Below, piece by piece: positions 35,450 through 45,945 of a DNA stretch of 64,000 bases. Each line of letters starts with the position of its first letter. Position 1 is the stretch's first letter. The translations under genes were made by a program, and so were the position numbers. The notes below the pieces were generated by a model. That model was given only the letters and a program-made list of their open reading frames with translations. It had not been told where the DNA came from and did not search any database. Source of the stretch: Bubalus kerabau (Eukaryota > Chordata > Mammalia > Artiodactyla > Bovidae); contig NC_073625.1 in the NCBI RefSeq assembly GCF_029407905.1, forward strand, positions 172,256,240 through 172,320,239, in the 5' to 3' direction.

Positions 35450-36420
35450 ACTATTCACAGACCTTCCTAAGAGACCCCCAAGAGGAAGCAAGTGCCCTGC
35501 AGTAAAATGAGGAGGCCGCACCTGGAATCGCTGCCCAGGTGTGTGGGCGTCTTAGCTCCCAGCCTGACGGTTGGAGGTCTGGAACGCTTGCCCCACTGTC
35601 CCCGCTGCGGCCAGGAGCTGGGTGGCTGCACATTCAGGCGACCTTGTGCTGTCTCAGTCTGAAGTTCCTGACAACCGGGACGAAAAAGCTGAACCCCTCC
35701 CCCGCCCCCCAACCTCCCCAGTTGGGGGTGGGGGAGTGGGGATCTTGCCCTTCCAGAGACTGGTATCTAAAGAGCTCTAGATGCATATACATACACCAAA
35801 CTCAGACACGCTGGTCACTCCAGATGGCATGATGACCCCCGAGCGGTAAAGGTGCCCAGAAAGGCCACTCTCAGAACCACAGCAGGCGGAATGGACCCGG
35901 GAGATACGGAGGGGGAGGGGGACGGGATCGGCTCTCGCTGCATTTTTTGCAGGAATTCCTGCAGGGCCGACACGGGATCAGAAATACATTCCGAGCAGCC
36001 GCAGGGATGCAGGGTGCTCTCTGAGTGTGCGCGGGGAGTGGTCGCCAGGGGGCAGGGGAGGAGGAGCCGCCGCGCATCTGGCGAGGGGCATCGGCGCCCG
36101 GGGAAGCCCGGGAACTGGGGAACGCGGGGCAAGTGGGTCCTACGAGGACGCAGGCTCTGGCGGTGGTGCTGGCCTGAGGATCCCGGAGGTTGGTGCCTCG
36201 GCCTGGGCCAGGAGGGGAGCCGGCAGGACCGTGGAATGGCGATGGGGTGCTGGGGACCCACACTTCAGGACCCGGGAGGCCGCCGAAGAGCCCGCGATGG
36301 CCCCTACCCGAAGCCTGCTCTAAACTCCTGCCTCCTCTCATTGCAGCTCCTGGTCTCCAGCATCTTCAGACCAGACTGGTCTGACTTCTCGCGCTATGAT
36401 TTCCTTGTCTTATCATCTTA
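35450..36420. promoter_or_regulatory. Orphan CpG-rich island, no recognised gene
   Basis: GC-rich with many CpG, densest at 35830-36310, and no recognisable coding exon. Open frames exist in several phases (the largest is 189 codons at 35852-36421) but overlap in both strands and match nothing I know, as expected in GC-rich DNA. An acceptor-like pyrimidine tract ending in TTGCAG lies at 36329-36346. The island could be a non-coding RNA promoter or a regulatory element. Confidence 0.6.
36041..36055 (+). promoter_or_regulatory. CTCF-like core motif
   Basis: GTCGCCAGGGGGCAG contains the invariant-looking CCAGGGGGC core of the CTCF consensus. It sits in the orphan CpG island. Confidence 0.45.
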
Positions 36421-36424
36421 GGAC

Positions 36425-36530
36425 GATACTTGGCCCCTGTAGACCTCCATTTCCCCATCTGTAAAATCGAGGTGGGAATATTCCTTATTTCACAGCAGTG
36501 TGAGAATTCAGTACATTTTAGCTAAGGTTA
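36425..36530. repeat. MIR SINE fragment
   Basis: CCATTTCCCCATCTGTAAAA followed by GGTGGGAATATTCC fits the MIR core. It directly abuts the CpG island. Bases 36531-36906 after it show nothing else recognised. Confidence 0.6.
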
Positions 36531-36918
36531 TATTAGCTCAAACTCTTAAGAACTTATAACATCTCCGATCCATTAGGATCCTTGCGGGGTACGTGTGTAC
36601 TCTGGAAAAACCTGAAACTGAATTAACTTTCTAGATCAGTGCTAACAGAGATACAATACAAACCATATAGGTAATTTTCTAAAAGCCACTTAAAAGGGTA
36701 AAAAAAAAATCAGGTGAAATTAAATTTAGTGATATATTTGGTTTAACCCACTATATCCAAAATATTATCATTTCAACCTGTGGCATCAGCCACATTTCAA
36801 GAGCTTCAGTTTCTCCTGTGCTGGACAGCAGAGCTCTGACTCCTTGTCACTATTTGGGTCTCAGCTCAAATGTCACCACCACCTTTGACTATGTAATTAG
36901 CGATCCCTGTCTCCTCCC

Positions 36919-37546
36919 GATGGGGAAAGAGTGGAAACAGTGTCAGACTTTATTTTTCTGGGCTCCAAAATCACTGCAGATGGTGACTGCAGCCATGAAA
37001 TTAAAAGACGCTTACTCCTTGGAAGGAAAGTTATGACCAACCTAGATCGCATATTGAAAAGCAGAGACATTACTTTGCCAACAAAGGTCCGTCTAGTCAA
37101 GGCTATGGTTTTTCCTGTGGTCATGTATGGATGTGAGAGTTGGACTGTGAAGAAGGCTGAGTGCCGAAGAATTGATGCTTTTGAACTGTGGTATTGGAGA
37201 AGACTCTTGAGAGTCCCTAGACTGCAAGGAGATCCAACCAGTCCATTCTGAAGGAGATCAGCCCTGGGATTTCTTTGGAGGGAATGATGCTAAAGCTGAA
37301 ACTCCAGTACTTTGGCCACCTCATGCGAAGAGTTGACTCATTGGAAAAGACTCTGATGCTGGGAGGGGTTGGGGGCAGGAGGAGAAGGGGACGACAGAGG
37401 ATGAGATGGTTGGATGGCATCACTGACTCGATGGACTTGAGTCTGGGTGAACTCCGGGAGTTGGTGATGGACAGGGAGGCCTGGTGTGCTGTGATTCATG
37501 GGGTCACAAAGAGTTGGACACGACTGAGCGACTGAACTGAACTGAA
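36919..37546 (+). mobile_element. BovB LINE, 3' 0.63 kb
   Basis: RT C-terminal coding text through the (CTGAA)n tail. Perfect 12-bp target-site duplication CTGTCTCCTCCC at 36907-36918 and 37547-37558. Open pieces 36931-37251 and 37275-37535 still read as BovB C-terminus, with a frame change near 37220. Confidence 0.93.
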
Positions 37547-37649
37547 CTGTCTCCTCCCCACCCATAAACACACATTCACTATGGCTTTACCTTGTTTTAT
37601 TTTCTACACATTATTTATCACCATGTGAAATTAACTTGTTTAGTTTCCA

Positions 37650-37770
37650 TCTTCCCATCAGAATCTAAGCTCTGCACTATTGGATCCTCAGCACCCAGTA
37701 CAGTGCCTAGCATATTGCAGGCACTTGTTTAATACTTGCTGAATGTATGAGCTGATGGGTTAAATGACTG
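37650..37770. repeat. L2 LINE 3' end
   Basis: The phrases CAGCACCCAGTACAGTGCCT and GCAGGCACTTGTTTAATACT with TGCTGAATG match the L2 3' terminus. Confidence 0.6.
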
Positions 37771-38013
37771 GAAGTGGTAGTATCTACCTACTCTACAGAC
37801 AGAACTACCCAATTTTGACTAAGAAGATCTCTCGGCATCATGGAAATTACCTTCTATTTGAAGAATATAGGCTGCATAGTACTTACAGGAATATGAAAAC
37901 AGGCTTCTGTAAGTTTGATAATTAATCAGGCAATGACAAATGATTTAGCCACCACCATATGCCTAAGTTTATAAACTAACTCTCCCAACTGTGATGATGT
38001 ACATTTCAGATGT

Positions 38014-38380
38014 TATTCAGTTCAGTTCAGTTCAGTCGCTCAGTCGTGTCCGACTCCTTGCGACCCCATGAATCACAGCACACCAGGCCTCCCTGTCCAT
38101 CACCAACTCCTGGAGTTCACCCAGACTCACGTCCATCGAGTCAGTGACGCCATCCAGCCATCTCATCTTCTGTCGACCATTTTTTCTCCTGCCCCCAATC
38201 CCTCCCAGCATCAGAGTCTTTTCCAATGAGTCAGCTCTTCGCATGAGGTGGCCAAAGTACTGGAGTTTCAGTTTTAGCATCATTCCTTCCAAAGAAATCC
38301 CAGGGCTGATCTCCTTCAGAATGGACTGGTTGGATCTCCTTGCAGTCCAAGGGACTCTCAAGAGTCTTCTCCAACACCTT
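38014..38380 (-). mobile_element. BovB LINE, 3' 0.37 kb, reverse orientation
   Basis: Left edge (TTCAG)n and TCGCTCAGTCGTGTCCGACT. It ends at CTTCTCCAACACC, where unique sequence begins. No clear target-site duplication. Bases 38381-38980 contain no recognised feature. Confidence 0.88.
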
Positions 38381-38984
38381 CTGCTGTCACTTATTCGCTT
38401 TATAAATTATCTGAAAAGTAATGCCAACTCAAAAATATAGGATTTTTAAGAAGTTTTAAAAATAAAGGTTAATATATAAAAATATTACACTGAATCTAAA
38501 CTGTGAAAAGCCAGTCCACTATGGAAGGGTTAACCTTTACTAAAAAGAGAGTAGATGGCTTAAGAGTATGCATGTCTACTCTGCTGAAACCGTTCAACAT
38601 GAGAACTTTCTTGATAAAACTAACCATTTGGGTCATGGGTCAATAACAATGGTTAAAACCTATTTCTGGATAGGCAGCCAAATTAAGGTAATAAATGTGT
38701 TTGCGGTACCAGTTCTAATGAACTCATTCACTGTTATAAGTTGGTTAAACAGTGGTCTCTAAACCTAACTGCACGGTAGAACTGCCTATGGAGTTTCACA
38801 ACAGCGATTCTAATTCAGGCATTCTGTTGGAGCTTTGCAACCTGTCATTAGAAAATTCTCTTGGTGTCTTCAATCATCAGCCAGGCCTGAGAACCTCTGC
38901 AGAAGAATTGTCCAAATGTCACCAAAAGCAGATTAACCAGGACACCGAGGAGGCTCCATTTTCAAGGGCCTTCCATCTGCAGGT

Positions 38985-39204
38985 GTATGGGTGCTCAGTC
39001 GTTCATCATGTCCAACTCTTCATGACCCATGAATTGCAGCCTACCAGGCTACTCTGTCCGTGGAATTCTTTAGGCAAGGATACTGAAGTAGGTTGCCATT
39101 TCCTTATCCAGGGGAAGATATTCCATCCCAGGGATCGAACCCACATCTCCTGTGTCTCCTGCATTTGCCAGTGAATTCTTTGACACTGAGCCACCTAGGA
39201 AGCC
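38985..39204 (-). mobile_element. Bov-tA type SINE, reverse orientation
   Basis: GTGCTCAGTCGTTCATCATG at the left and GAGCCACCTAGGAAGCCCC at the right. CTTCCATCTGCA and CTTCATCTGCA on either side look like the target-site duplication. Confidence 0.87.
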
Positions 39205-39479
39205 CCTTCATCTGCATGGGTCCCTCCCAAAGCTTTGTATCTAATTTCTTATTCGTAATTTTACATTTCTAAAAAACAAGTTCCCCTTAAGCTAAAAGGA
39301 TGTACAAACTTTATTTATTATGTAACCTGAATGGGATCCTGTACTGAAAACAGTTTTATGCAGGACATTACTGACACAGTTGAATACATTTGAAGTGGGG
39401 ATTAGTGGTTAGAATAAAGCATTATATTGCTGTTAAACTGCAGAAATTTATTAATTTTACTGAGGTTACTTTTAAAAAA

Positions 39480-39690
39480 AGGGCTTCCCTAGTGGCTCAG
39501 TGGTAAAGAATCTGCTTACAATGCAGGAAACTCAGGTTCAATCCCTGGGTCAGGAATATGCCCTGGAGGAGGAGATGACAACCCACTCCAGTATTCTTGC
39601 CTGGGAAATCCCATGGACAAAGGTGCCTGGCAGGATACAGTCCATGAGGTCACAGAGAGTTGAACACAACTTAGGAACTAAACAACAATT
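39480..39690 (+). mobile_element. Bov-tA SINE
   Basis: GGGCTTCCCTAGTGGCTCAG to ACTAAACAACAA. The flanks TTTAAAAAAA / TTTAAGAAAA fit an aged target-site duplication. Bases 39691-40320 hold no recognised feature. Confidence 0.88.
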
Positions 39691-40324
39691 TAAGAAAATA
39701 TCCTCTATCTTAGTAAGTGCAAATTGAAACATTTAAGTGATAAACGGTTAAAAAAAAAAAGCCCCCCATGACCTACCCACCACCCTTGTAAAGGGGTCTG
39801 TCCTCATAAAACCTGGATCTGCTTTTGGCTGTAAACTATACTATCCCAGAACACTACAGTTATAGACCAAATCTGACCCTCAGCCTGTTTTGTTTTGTTT
39901 TTGTTTTTTACAGTCCATAAGAATGGCTATTACATTTTTAAAGGTTGAGAATTGTAAAGAAAAATAATACCTTATGATCTGTCATGTGAAAAGTACATAA
40001 AATTCAAATTCTAGTATCAATAGGTAAAGATATATTGTTTATGCTCATCCATTTATAAATTGTCTGTGACTGCTACACAGTAGAGTTGAGTAGTTGCAAC
40101 AGAGATTGTGTGGCCTGCAAAGCTTAAAATGTTTGCTATCTAATCCTCCAGAAAATGTTGGCCAACAGTGATCTTATACCATTGAATGATTACATCATAG
40201 ATATAACAGAAAATTGATTTGAAACAGTTAACTATTTAATGTCAAAAACATGATAGGGGAATTGTCTAACATAACTTATAAACACTCCCGATTCTTGAAA
40301 GATTTATTTTTGAAAATCTACAAG

Positions 40325-40706
40325 GTTGAGCACCAAAGAATTGATGCTTTCAAACTGTGGTGTTGGAGAAGACTCTTGAGAATCCCTTTCTGCAAGGAGA
40401 TGAAACCAGTCAATCCTAAAGGAAATCAATCCTGAATATTCATTGGAAGGTCTGGTGCTGAAGCTAAAATATTTTGGCCACCTGATGTGAAGAGCCAACT
40501 TGTTAGAAAAGGCCCTGATGCTAGGAAAGATCGAAGGCAGGGGGAGAAGGGGATGACAGAGGATGAGATGGTTGGATGGCACCACCGACTCAACAAATGA
40601 GTTTGAGCAAACTCCAGGAGATGGTGAAGGACAGGGAAGCCTGGTGTTCTTCTGTCCATGGGGTCACAAAGAGTCAGACACGACTTAGCAAATGAACAAC
40701 ACAAAT
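40325..40706 (+). mobile_element. BovB LINE, 3' fragment, diverged
   Basis: It begins at the GTTGAGCACCAAAGAATTGA equivalent in the RT C-terminus and ends in an (AAC)-type tail rather than (CTGAA)n, like the copies at 1646 and 61550. This marks an older subfamily. Confidence 0.82.
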
Positions 40707-41728
40707 GACTGCATTTAGATGTGAATAGCAAAGACTTTATAGAACCATAGCATCTTATTCAACATAATTTACAGTAAGCTGTGCTTGGTCTATAGGTTGG
40801 GAGCAATGTAATGTAAGACAGAAGAGTTTGTGAGATGATTCAGGATAGGATGATTATCAGTAAAATCTTCTCAGGTAGAAAATTCTGGAAAAATCTTGGA
40901 AGATAGTTGCCAAACATGTGTGCAATGAATGATTAACCAGTAAGCATAAAACATTATGCTCTGGGTTGTGGGAAAGTATAGTACAATGTTGCTAAAGTTA
41001 TACTTCAAAGTTTAGCTCAGAGGAAGGATATAAAATCAGTTAGCCCAGTACTTCCAACAAAGCTAAAAACATTTGAACAATAATGACTAGACGAATTGGG
41101 CAAGAACTGTGACAGATCATCGAATTCTGGCAGCAAAGCAGAGCAAAAATATTGATTTGGCTGTCCCTCTTCATAAACATCTGATGGAAACCTATGCAGA
41201 GTAGTGAGGGCAGGTCTGAAGATGGAAGAGGTAATCTATCAAAGGACAGTCAGTATAGCAACCTGAGCTGGTGTGAATGCTGCTTGGACAGGTCCTATAG
41301 ACTTAACAGATTCCCTGGTCAGACAAACAACAGGTGGAAAACTAGACCAAAGGACAAATCAATTGGCAAGATTAGTCTGTGAAATGTCACTAGGTTGAGA
41401 GTTCAATGATAAAGGCAGAGCTTTTTTTTATCAGTAGGTTGACTTTACAGAATTTATGATTAGATCATACAAAAGAGAACAAGAGGTCTTCAACTGACTC
41501 AAGGACCTGGTACTTTGAAGATTCAAGTAATCTGCCACTCCAGCTTCTGACAGAATCTTGGTTGTTTGAAGACAATTGCTTCTATGACTTTTGGAAGGAG
41601 CACAGTCCTCTGTGTTTCAAAGCACCCTGTGTCCTCTGCCTGCCTTTTGTCTATGGAAAAACCTTAGCCAAAGAATAAGTTGAATCAGAGAAGTGAGAAA
41701 ATGCACAAACAAAGGAAAACAGTCAAAG
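40707..41728. other. Intergenic stretch, possibly endogenous-retrovirus derived
   Basis: No coding frame. Together with 41937-41958 and 43245-43600 it may belong to one old LTR-type element, see the LTR entry. Otherwise nothing recognised. Confidence 0.3.
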
Positions 41729-41936
41729 GGTGTTAGTTGCTCAGTCATGTCTGACTCTTTGCGACCACATGAATGGTAACCCACCAGGTTCCTCTGTCCA
41801 TGGGATTCTCCAGGCAAGAATGCTGGTATGGGTTGCCATTCCTTTCTCCAGGGATTGTCTTGACCCAGGGGTCAAATCTGGGTCTTTTGCATTGCAGATG
41901 GATTCTTTACCACCTGAGCCACCAGGGAAGCCCTCG
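41729..41936 (-). mobile_element. Bov-tA type SINE, reverse orientation
   Basis: GTTAGTTGCTCAGTCATGTC at the left, GAGCCACCAGGGAAGCCC at the right. Confidence 0.88.
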
Positions 41937-41972
41937 AAACTAAAGATTAACTGTACTTAAAGCAGTCAAGAT

Positions 41973-43230
41973 CAAATTGCCAACATCCACTGGATCATCG
42001 AAAAAGCAAGAGAGTTCCAGAGAAACATCTACTTCTGCTTAATTGACTATGCCAAAGCCTTTGACTGTGTGGATCACAATAAACTGTGGAAAATTCTTCA
42101 AGAGATGGGAATACCAGACCACCTGACCTGCCTCCTGAGAAATCTGTATGCAGGTCAGGAAGCAACAGTTAGAACGGGACATGGAACAACAGACTGGTTC
42201 CAAATAGGAAAAGGAGTACGGCAAGGCTGTATATTGTCACCCTGCTTATTTAACTTCTATGCAGAGTACATCATGAGAAATGCTGGGCTGGAAGAAGCAC
42301 AAGCTGGGATCAAGATTGCCGGGAGAAATATCAGTAACTTCAGATATGCAGATGACACCACCATTATGGCAGAAAGTGAAGAGGAACTAAAAAGCCTCTT
42401 GATGAAAGTTAAAGAGGAGAGTGAAAAACTTGGCTTAAAGCTCAACATTCAGAAAACGAAGACCATGGCATGTGGTCCCATCACTTCATGGCAAATAGAT
42501 GGGGAAACAGTGGAAACAGTGGCTGACTTTATTTTTGGGCAGCTCCAAAATCACTGCAGATGGTGATTGCAGCCATGAAATTAAAAGACAGTTACTCCTT
42601 GGAAGGAAAGTTATGACCAAGCTAGATAGCATATTCAAAAGCAGAGACATTACTTTGCCAACAAAGGTCCATCTAGTCAAGGCTATGGTTTTTCCAGTAG
42701 TCATGTATGGATGTGAGAGATGGACTATAAAGAAAGCTATAGAGTTGGACTATATATACAATGGGACTATGTATATATAGAGAGAGAGAGAGAGAAAGAG
42801 AGAGTTGGACTCTATATAGAGAGTTGGACTATAAAGAAGAATTGATGCTTTTGAACTGTGGTGTTGAAGAAGACTCTTGAGAGTCCCTTGGACTACAAGG
42901 AGATCCAACCAGTCCATCCTAAAGGAAATCAGTCCTGAATATTCATTGGAAGGACTGATGCTGAAGCTGAAACTCCAATACTTTGGCCACCTGATGCAAA
43001 GAACTGACTCATTGGAAAAGACCCTGATGCTGGGAAAGATTGAAGGTGGGAGGAGAAGGGGATGACAGAGGATGAGATGCTTGGATGGCATCATTGACTC
43101 GATGGACATGAGTTTGAGTAGGCTCCGGGAGTTGGTGATGTACAGGGAAGCCTGGTGTGCTGCAGTCCACAGGGCTGCAAAGGGTTGGACACGACTGAGA
43201 GACTGAACTGAACTGAACTAAACTGAACTG
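41973..43230 (+). mobile_element. BovB LINE, 1.26 kb, with internal (AG)n expansion
   Basis: It begins within the RT domain and ends in (CTGAA)n. Perfect 14-bp target-site duplication AAAGCAGTCAAGAT at 41959-41972 and 43231-43244. An extra block of about 100 bp at 42737-42835 contains (AG)n and three near copies of AGTTGGACTAT where intact BovB has a short CTGAGTGCCGA-type link. Confidence 0.94.
42069..42566 (+). pseudogene. BovB reverse-transcriptase fragment, RT motifs B and C open
   Basis: A 165-codon open piece with RT motif B (GVRQGCILSPCLFNFYAE) and motif C YADD intact. The frame shifts at 42540 (LGSSK becomes FGQLQ) and again in the (AG)n block. Motif A lies just upstream of this piece. 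Truncated and non-functional. Confidence 0.85.
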
Positions 43231-43244
43231 AAAGCAGTCAAGAT

Positions 43245-43600
43245 GACACTGGTCAGACCGCCAGTGACTAATATCAAGATGACTGTCTGAGCTAACCGCC
43301 GTTTCTGCAGGTAGCCCCCTGCCTCAGCCTATAAAATGTCTTGCCCCTGATTGTCAAAGGTGGGGAATTGGCCTTTGGACAGCGTTCACTCTTCTCCCGC
43401 ACCAGTTGCCTGCATCCAAAAGAAAACAGATTTTCCTTTCTACCAACCTAGCCTCTTTAATGGCTTTGGAGCAGCGAGTGAGAAGACCCCCACTGCAACC
43501 AGATCCCCACTTTCAGTAACATTCTTGGGAATTAAGATCCCAGCTGCAGTCCAACTTTTTTTAGAAGCAGAAGTGATATTTATTCCAAATTAAAGAATAA
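43245..43600 (+). mobile_element. Possible old LTR segment
   Basis: A TATAAAA box at about 43331, preceded by a CCCCCTGCCTCAGCC block and followed by a C/T-rich region with CTCCCGCACCAG, resembles the promoter to R/U5 order of mammalian endogenous-retrovirus LTRs. I see no paired LTR, primer-binding site or gag/pol/env frame. Family not identified. Confidence 0.35.
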
Positions 43601-43847
43601 AATGAACCACAGCCTCAGAAATAGTTTTTTTAAAAAAGCAAAATGTTTCACCTTTCTTTGGAAAAAGTTTCTTATTCTTCCATTGAAAACATGGTATGAG
43701 ATAGGAGTATATCTTCACTGAGATTTAGTTGAACTACACATAAAATAACAGAAAATTTTTCTTTTTGATGACCCATAAAGATATAGTTTATCAAAGTAAA
43801 TATTTTAAGCTACTACTTACAAGGTGAAAAAATTGGAATTATCCTGC

Positions 43848-43968
43848 TACTGCTACTGCTAAGTTGCTTCAGTTGTGTCCAACTCTGTGCGACCCCATGG
43901 ACTGCAGCTTACCAGGCTCCTCCGCCCATGGGATTTTCCAGGCAAGAGTACCGGAGTGGGTTGCCATC
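43848..43968 (-). mobile_element. Bov-A SINE fragment, reverse orientation
   Basis: (CTG/CTA)n left edge then AAGTTGCTTCAGTTGTGTCC, ending GAGTGGGTTGCC. The flanks ATCCTGCTAC / ATCCTACTTG may be the target-site duplication. Confidence 0.8.
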
Positions 43969-44229
43969 CTACTTGATATTAAAATGAATAAGTCAGTTAC
44001 TTGTATTGACTTATTTATGTCAAAGTCCATTTAGTGTCCTGTTTGCTACTTTAGAAACCTTGATGAAGTACATTTTCCCACCACCTTTCCCTGCTGCAGT
44101 CCAACTTCTGTATTTTCATGATAAGAGAAGGGTCTTGAGAACTGGAAGGGAAGAGATTTGTTGAGTCAGTCTGAAGGCTGAGTGATTGACCAGGTGGACA
44201 TAGGACAAGAGGAAGGAAAGCTACAATCT

Positions 44230-44395
44230 GGCGCATCTGCCTTGTGCTGGGTACTTTGCATATGTTACTCCATTATCACCACATCCCCTCAGTATAATTA
44301 TCATTGATTCCACTGAACACCTGGGGAAACAGAGAGGCTCAGTTTCACACTTACAGCCAACCAGCCAGTAACTATAGAGCTGAAATATGAACACA
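44230..44395. repeat. MIR SINE
   Basis: GTGCTGGGTACTTTGCATAT, then CTGGGGAAACAGAGAGGCTC and CAGCCAGTAACTATAGAGCT follow the MIR order. Confidence 0.7.
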
Positions 44396-44583
44396 GGTCT
44401 GTCTGTCTACCTGGCCCTGAGTCTTCCTCTTTCCTTCCTTCACCATCCTATTCCTGGCAGGCTCTCTAAGCAGAGAAAGCGACAAGCAGAAAAGCACAGC
44501 ATCGTAAATGTTTTCCCACTTTGAGTGACCACTAAGACATTTCTTTACATTCATCAGAATTATAAAAATAAAACTAAACTAAT

Positions 44584-45156
44584 CAGATCAGATCAGATCA
44601 GTCGCTCAGTCGTGTCCGACTCTTTGCAACCCCATGAATCGCAGCACGCCAGGCCTCCCTGTCCATCACCAACTCCCGGAGTTCACTCAGACTCACGTCC
44701 ATCGAGTCAGTGATGCCATCCAGCCATCTCATCCTCTGTCGTCCCCTTCTCCTGCCCCAAATCCCTCCCAGCATCAGAGTATTTTCCAATGAGTCAACTC
44801 TTCGCATGAGGTGGCCAAAGTACTGGAGTTTCAGCTTTAGCATCATTCCTTCCAAAGAAATCCCAGGGCTGATCTTCAGAATGGACTGGTTGGATCTCCT
44901 GGCCGTCCAAGGGACTCTCGAGAGTCTTCTCCAACACCACAGTTCAAAAGCATCAATTCTTCGGCACTCAGCCTACTTCACAGTCCAACTCTCACATCCA
45001 TACATGACCACAGGAAAAACCATAGCCTTGACTAGACGAACCTTTGTTGGCAAAGTAATGTCTCTGCTTTTGAATATGCTATCTAGGTTGGTCATAACTT
45101 TTCTTCCCAAGAGTAATCGTCTTTTAATTTCATGGCTGCAGTCACCATCTGTAGTG
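44584..45156 (-). mobile_element. BovB LINE, 3' 0.57 kb, reverse orientation
   Basis: Left edge (GATCA)n, a variant of the usual TTCAG tail, then TCGCTCAGTCGTG. Perfect 11-bp target-site duplication ACTAAACTAAT at 44573-44583 and 45157-45167. Confidence 0.93.
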
Positions 45157-45167
45157 ACTAAACTAAT

Positions 45168-45790
45168 ACCCTCTATCAATTAATAATACTGTCTCTAAGG
45201 TAAAAGGTCATATTACCCTTCGTAGTTGTCCTTAAAACAAATTGTCACATCCTAAACCTAGAAAATGTCCTCAATTTGGTTCCTTTCAATGTTTTTACAA
45301 TTTAAACTCCCAAACTGGCTTCAAAAAGTACCTCATATGCTGATGTAAAGATTTGCTCACTGCTGGTTGCAAGACAGGCAAGCTGCTGTCCTGGCCTCTC
45401 GTTCCAATTGTGATTAGTGTCTTTTTCACCACACTCCAATTAGAAACACAGCTGTAGTTCTAAGTCTTTCCTCCCCAGGAGGATTCTTTACCCAGGCCAT
45501 TACAGTAATGAATCACATGATCTTTCTTCCCTTAGGTGATGGTCAGTGGTAAAAACACATGCAGTAAATTGTTAGAGGAATTATTACCAGCTCCCTTAAA
45601 GATTGGTTAAAGAACATATGCTGCCATTTAGAAATCCTTTAGTATGTTATTTGATCAATTCGTAAATATTTTGATTCCCTCTAAAACTGCATCCTTTAAC
45701 CTGTCAGAGCTTATTTACATTTTGTTCCTATTCACAAACCACTCAGAAGAGGCTGCAGGAAGAAATTACTACCAAGTAATGCTGTCTTAA
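45168..45790. other. Unique intergenic sequence
   Basis: No repeat or gene recognised. Confidence 0.45.
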
Positions 45791-45796
45791 AGCATT

Positions 45797-45945
45797 CTGG
45801 AACTTCCCTGGTGGTCCAGTGGGTGGGACTTCCCTGGTGGTCCAGTGGGTGGGACCTCGAGCTGCCAATGCAGAGGATGCCAGTTCAATCCCTGGCCAGG
45901 GAACTAGGATCCTACATGCCATGTGGCCTAGCCAAAAAGTGAAAA
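45797..45945 (+). mobile_element. CHR-2 SINE with duplicated head
   Basis: The first 26-28 bases of the head (ACTTCCCTGGTGGTCCAGTG) occur twice in direct tandem at about 45802-45856, then the rest of the element follows once. Confidence 0.82.

Noticed and set aside
35852..36421. 189-codon forward frame in the orphan CpG island
   Set aside because: Overlapped by open frames of similar length on the other strand, Gly/Arg-rich, no recognisable domain or paralogue. Treated as chance.
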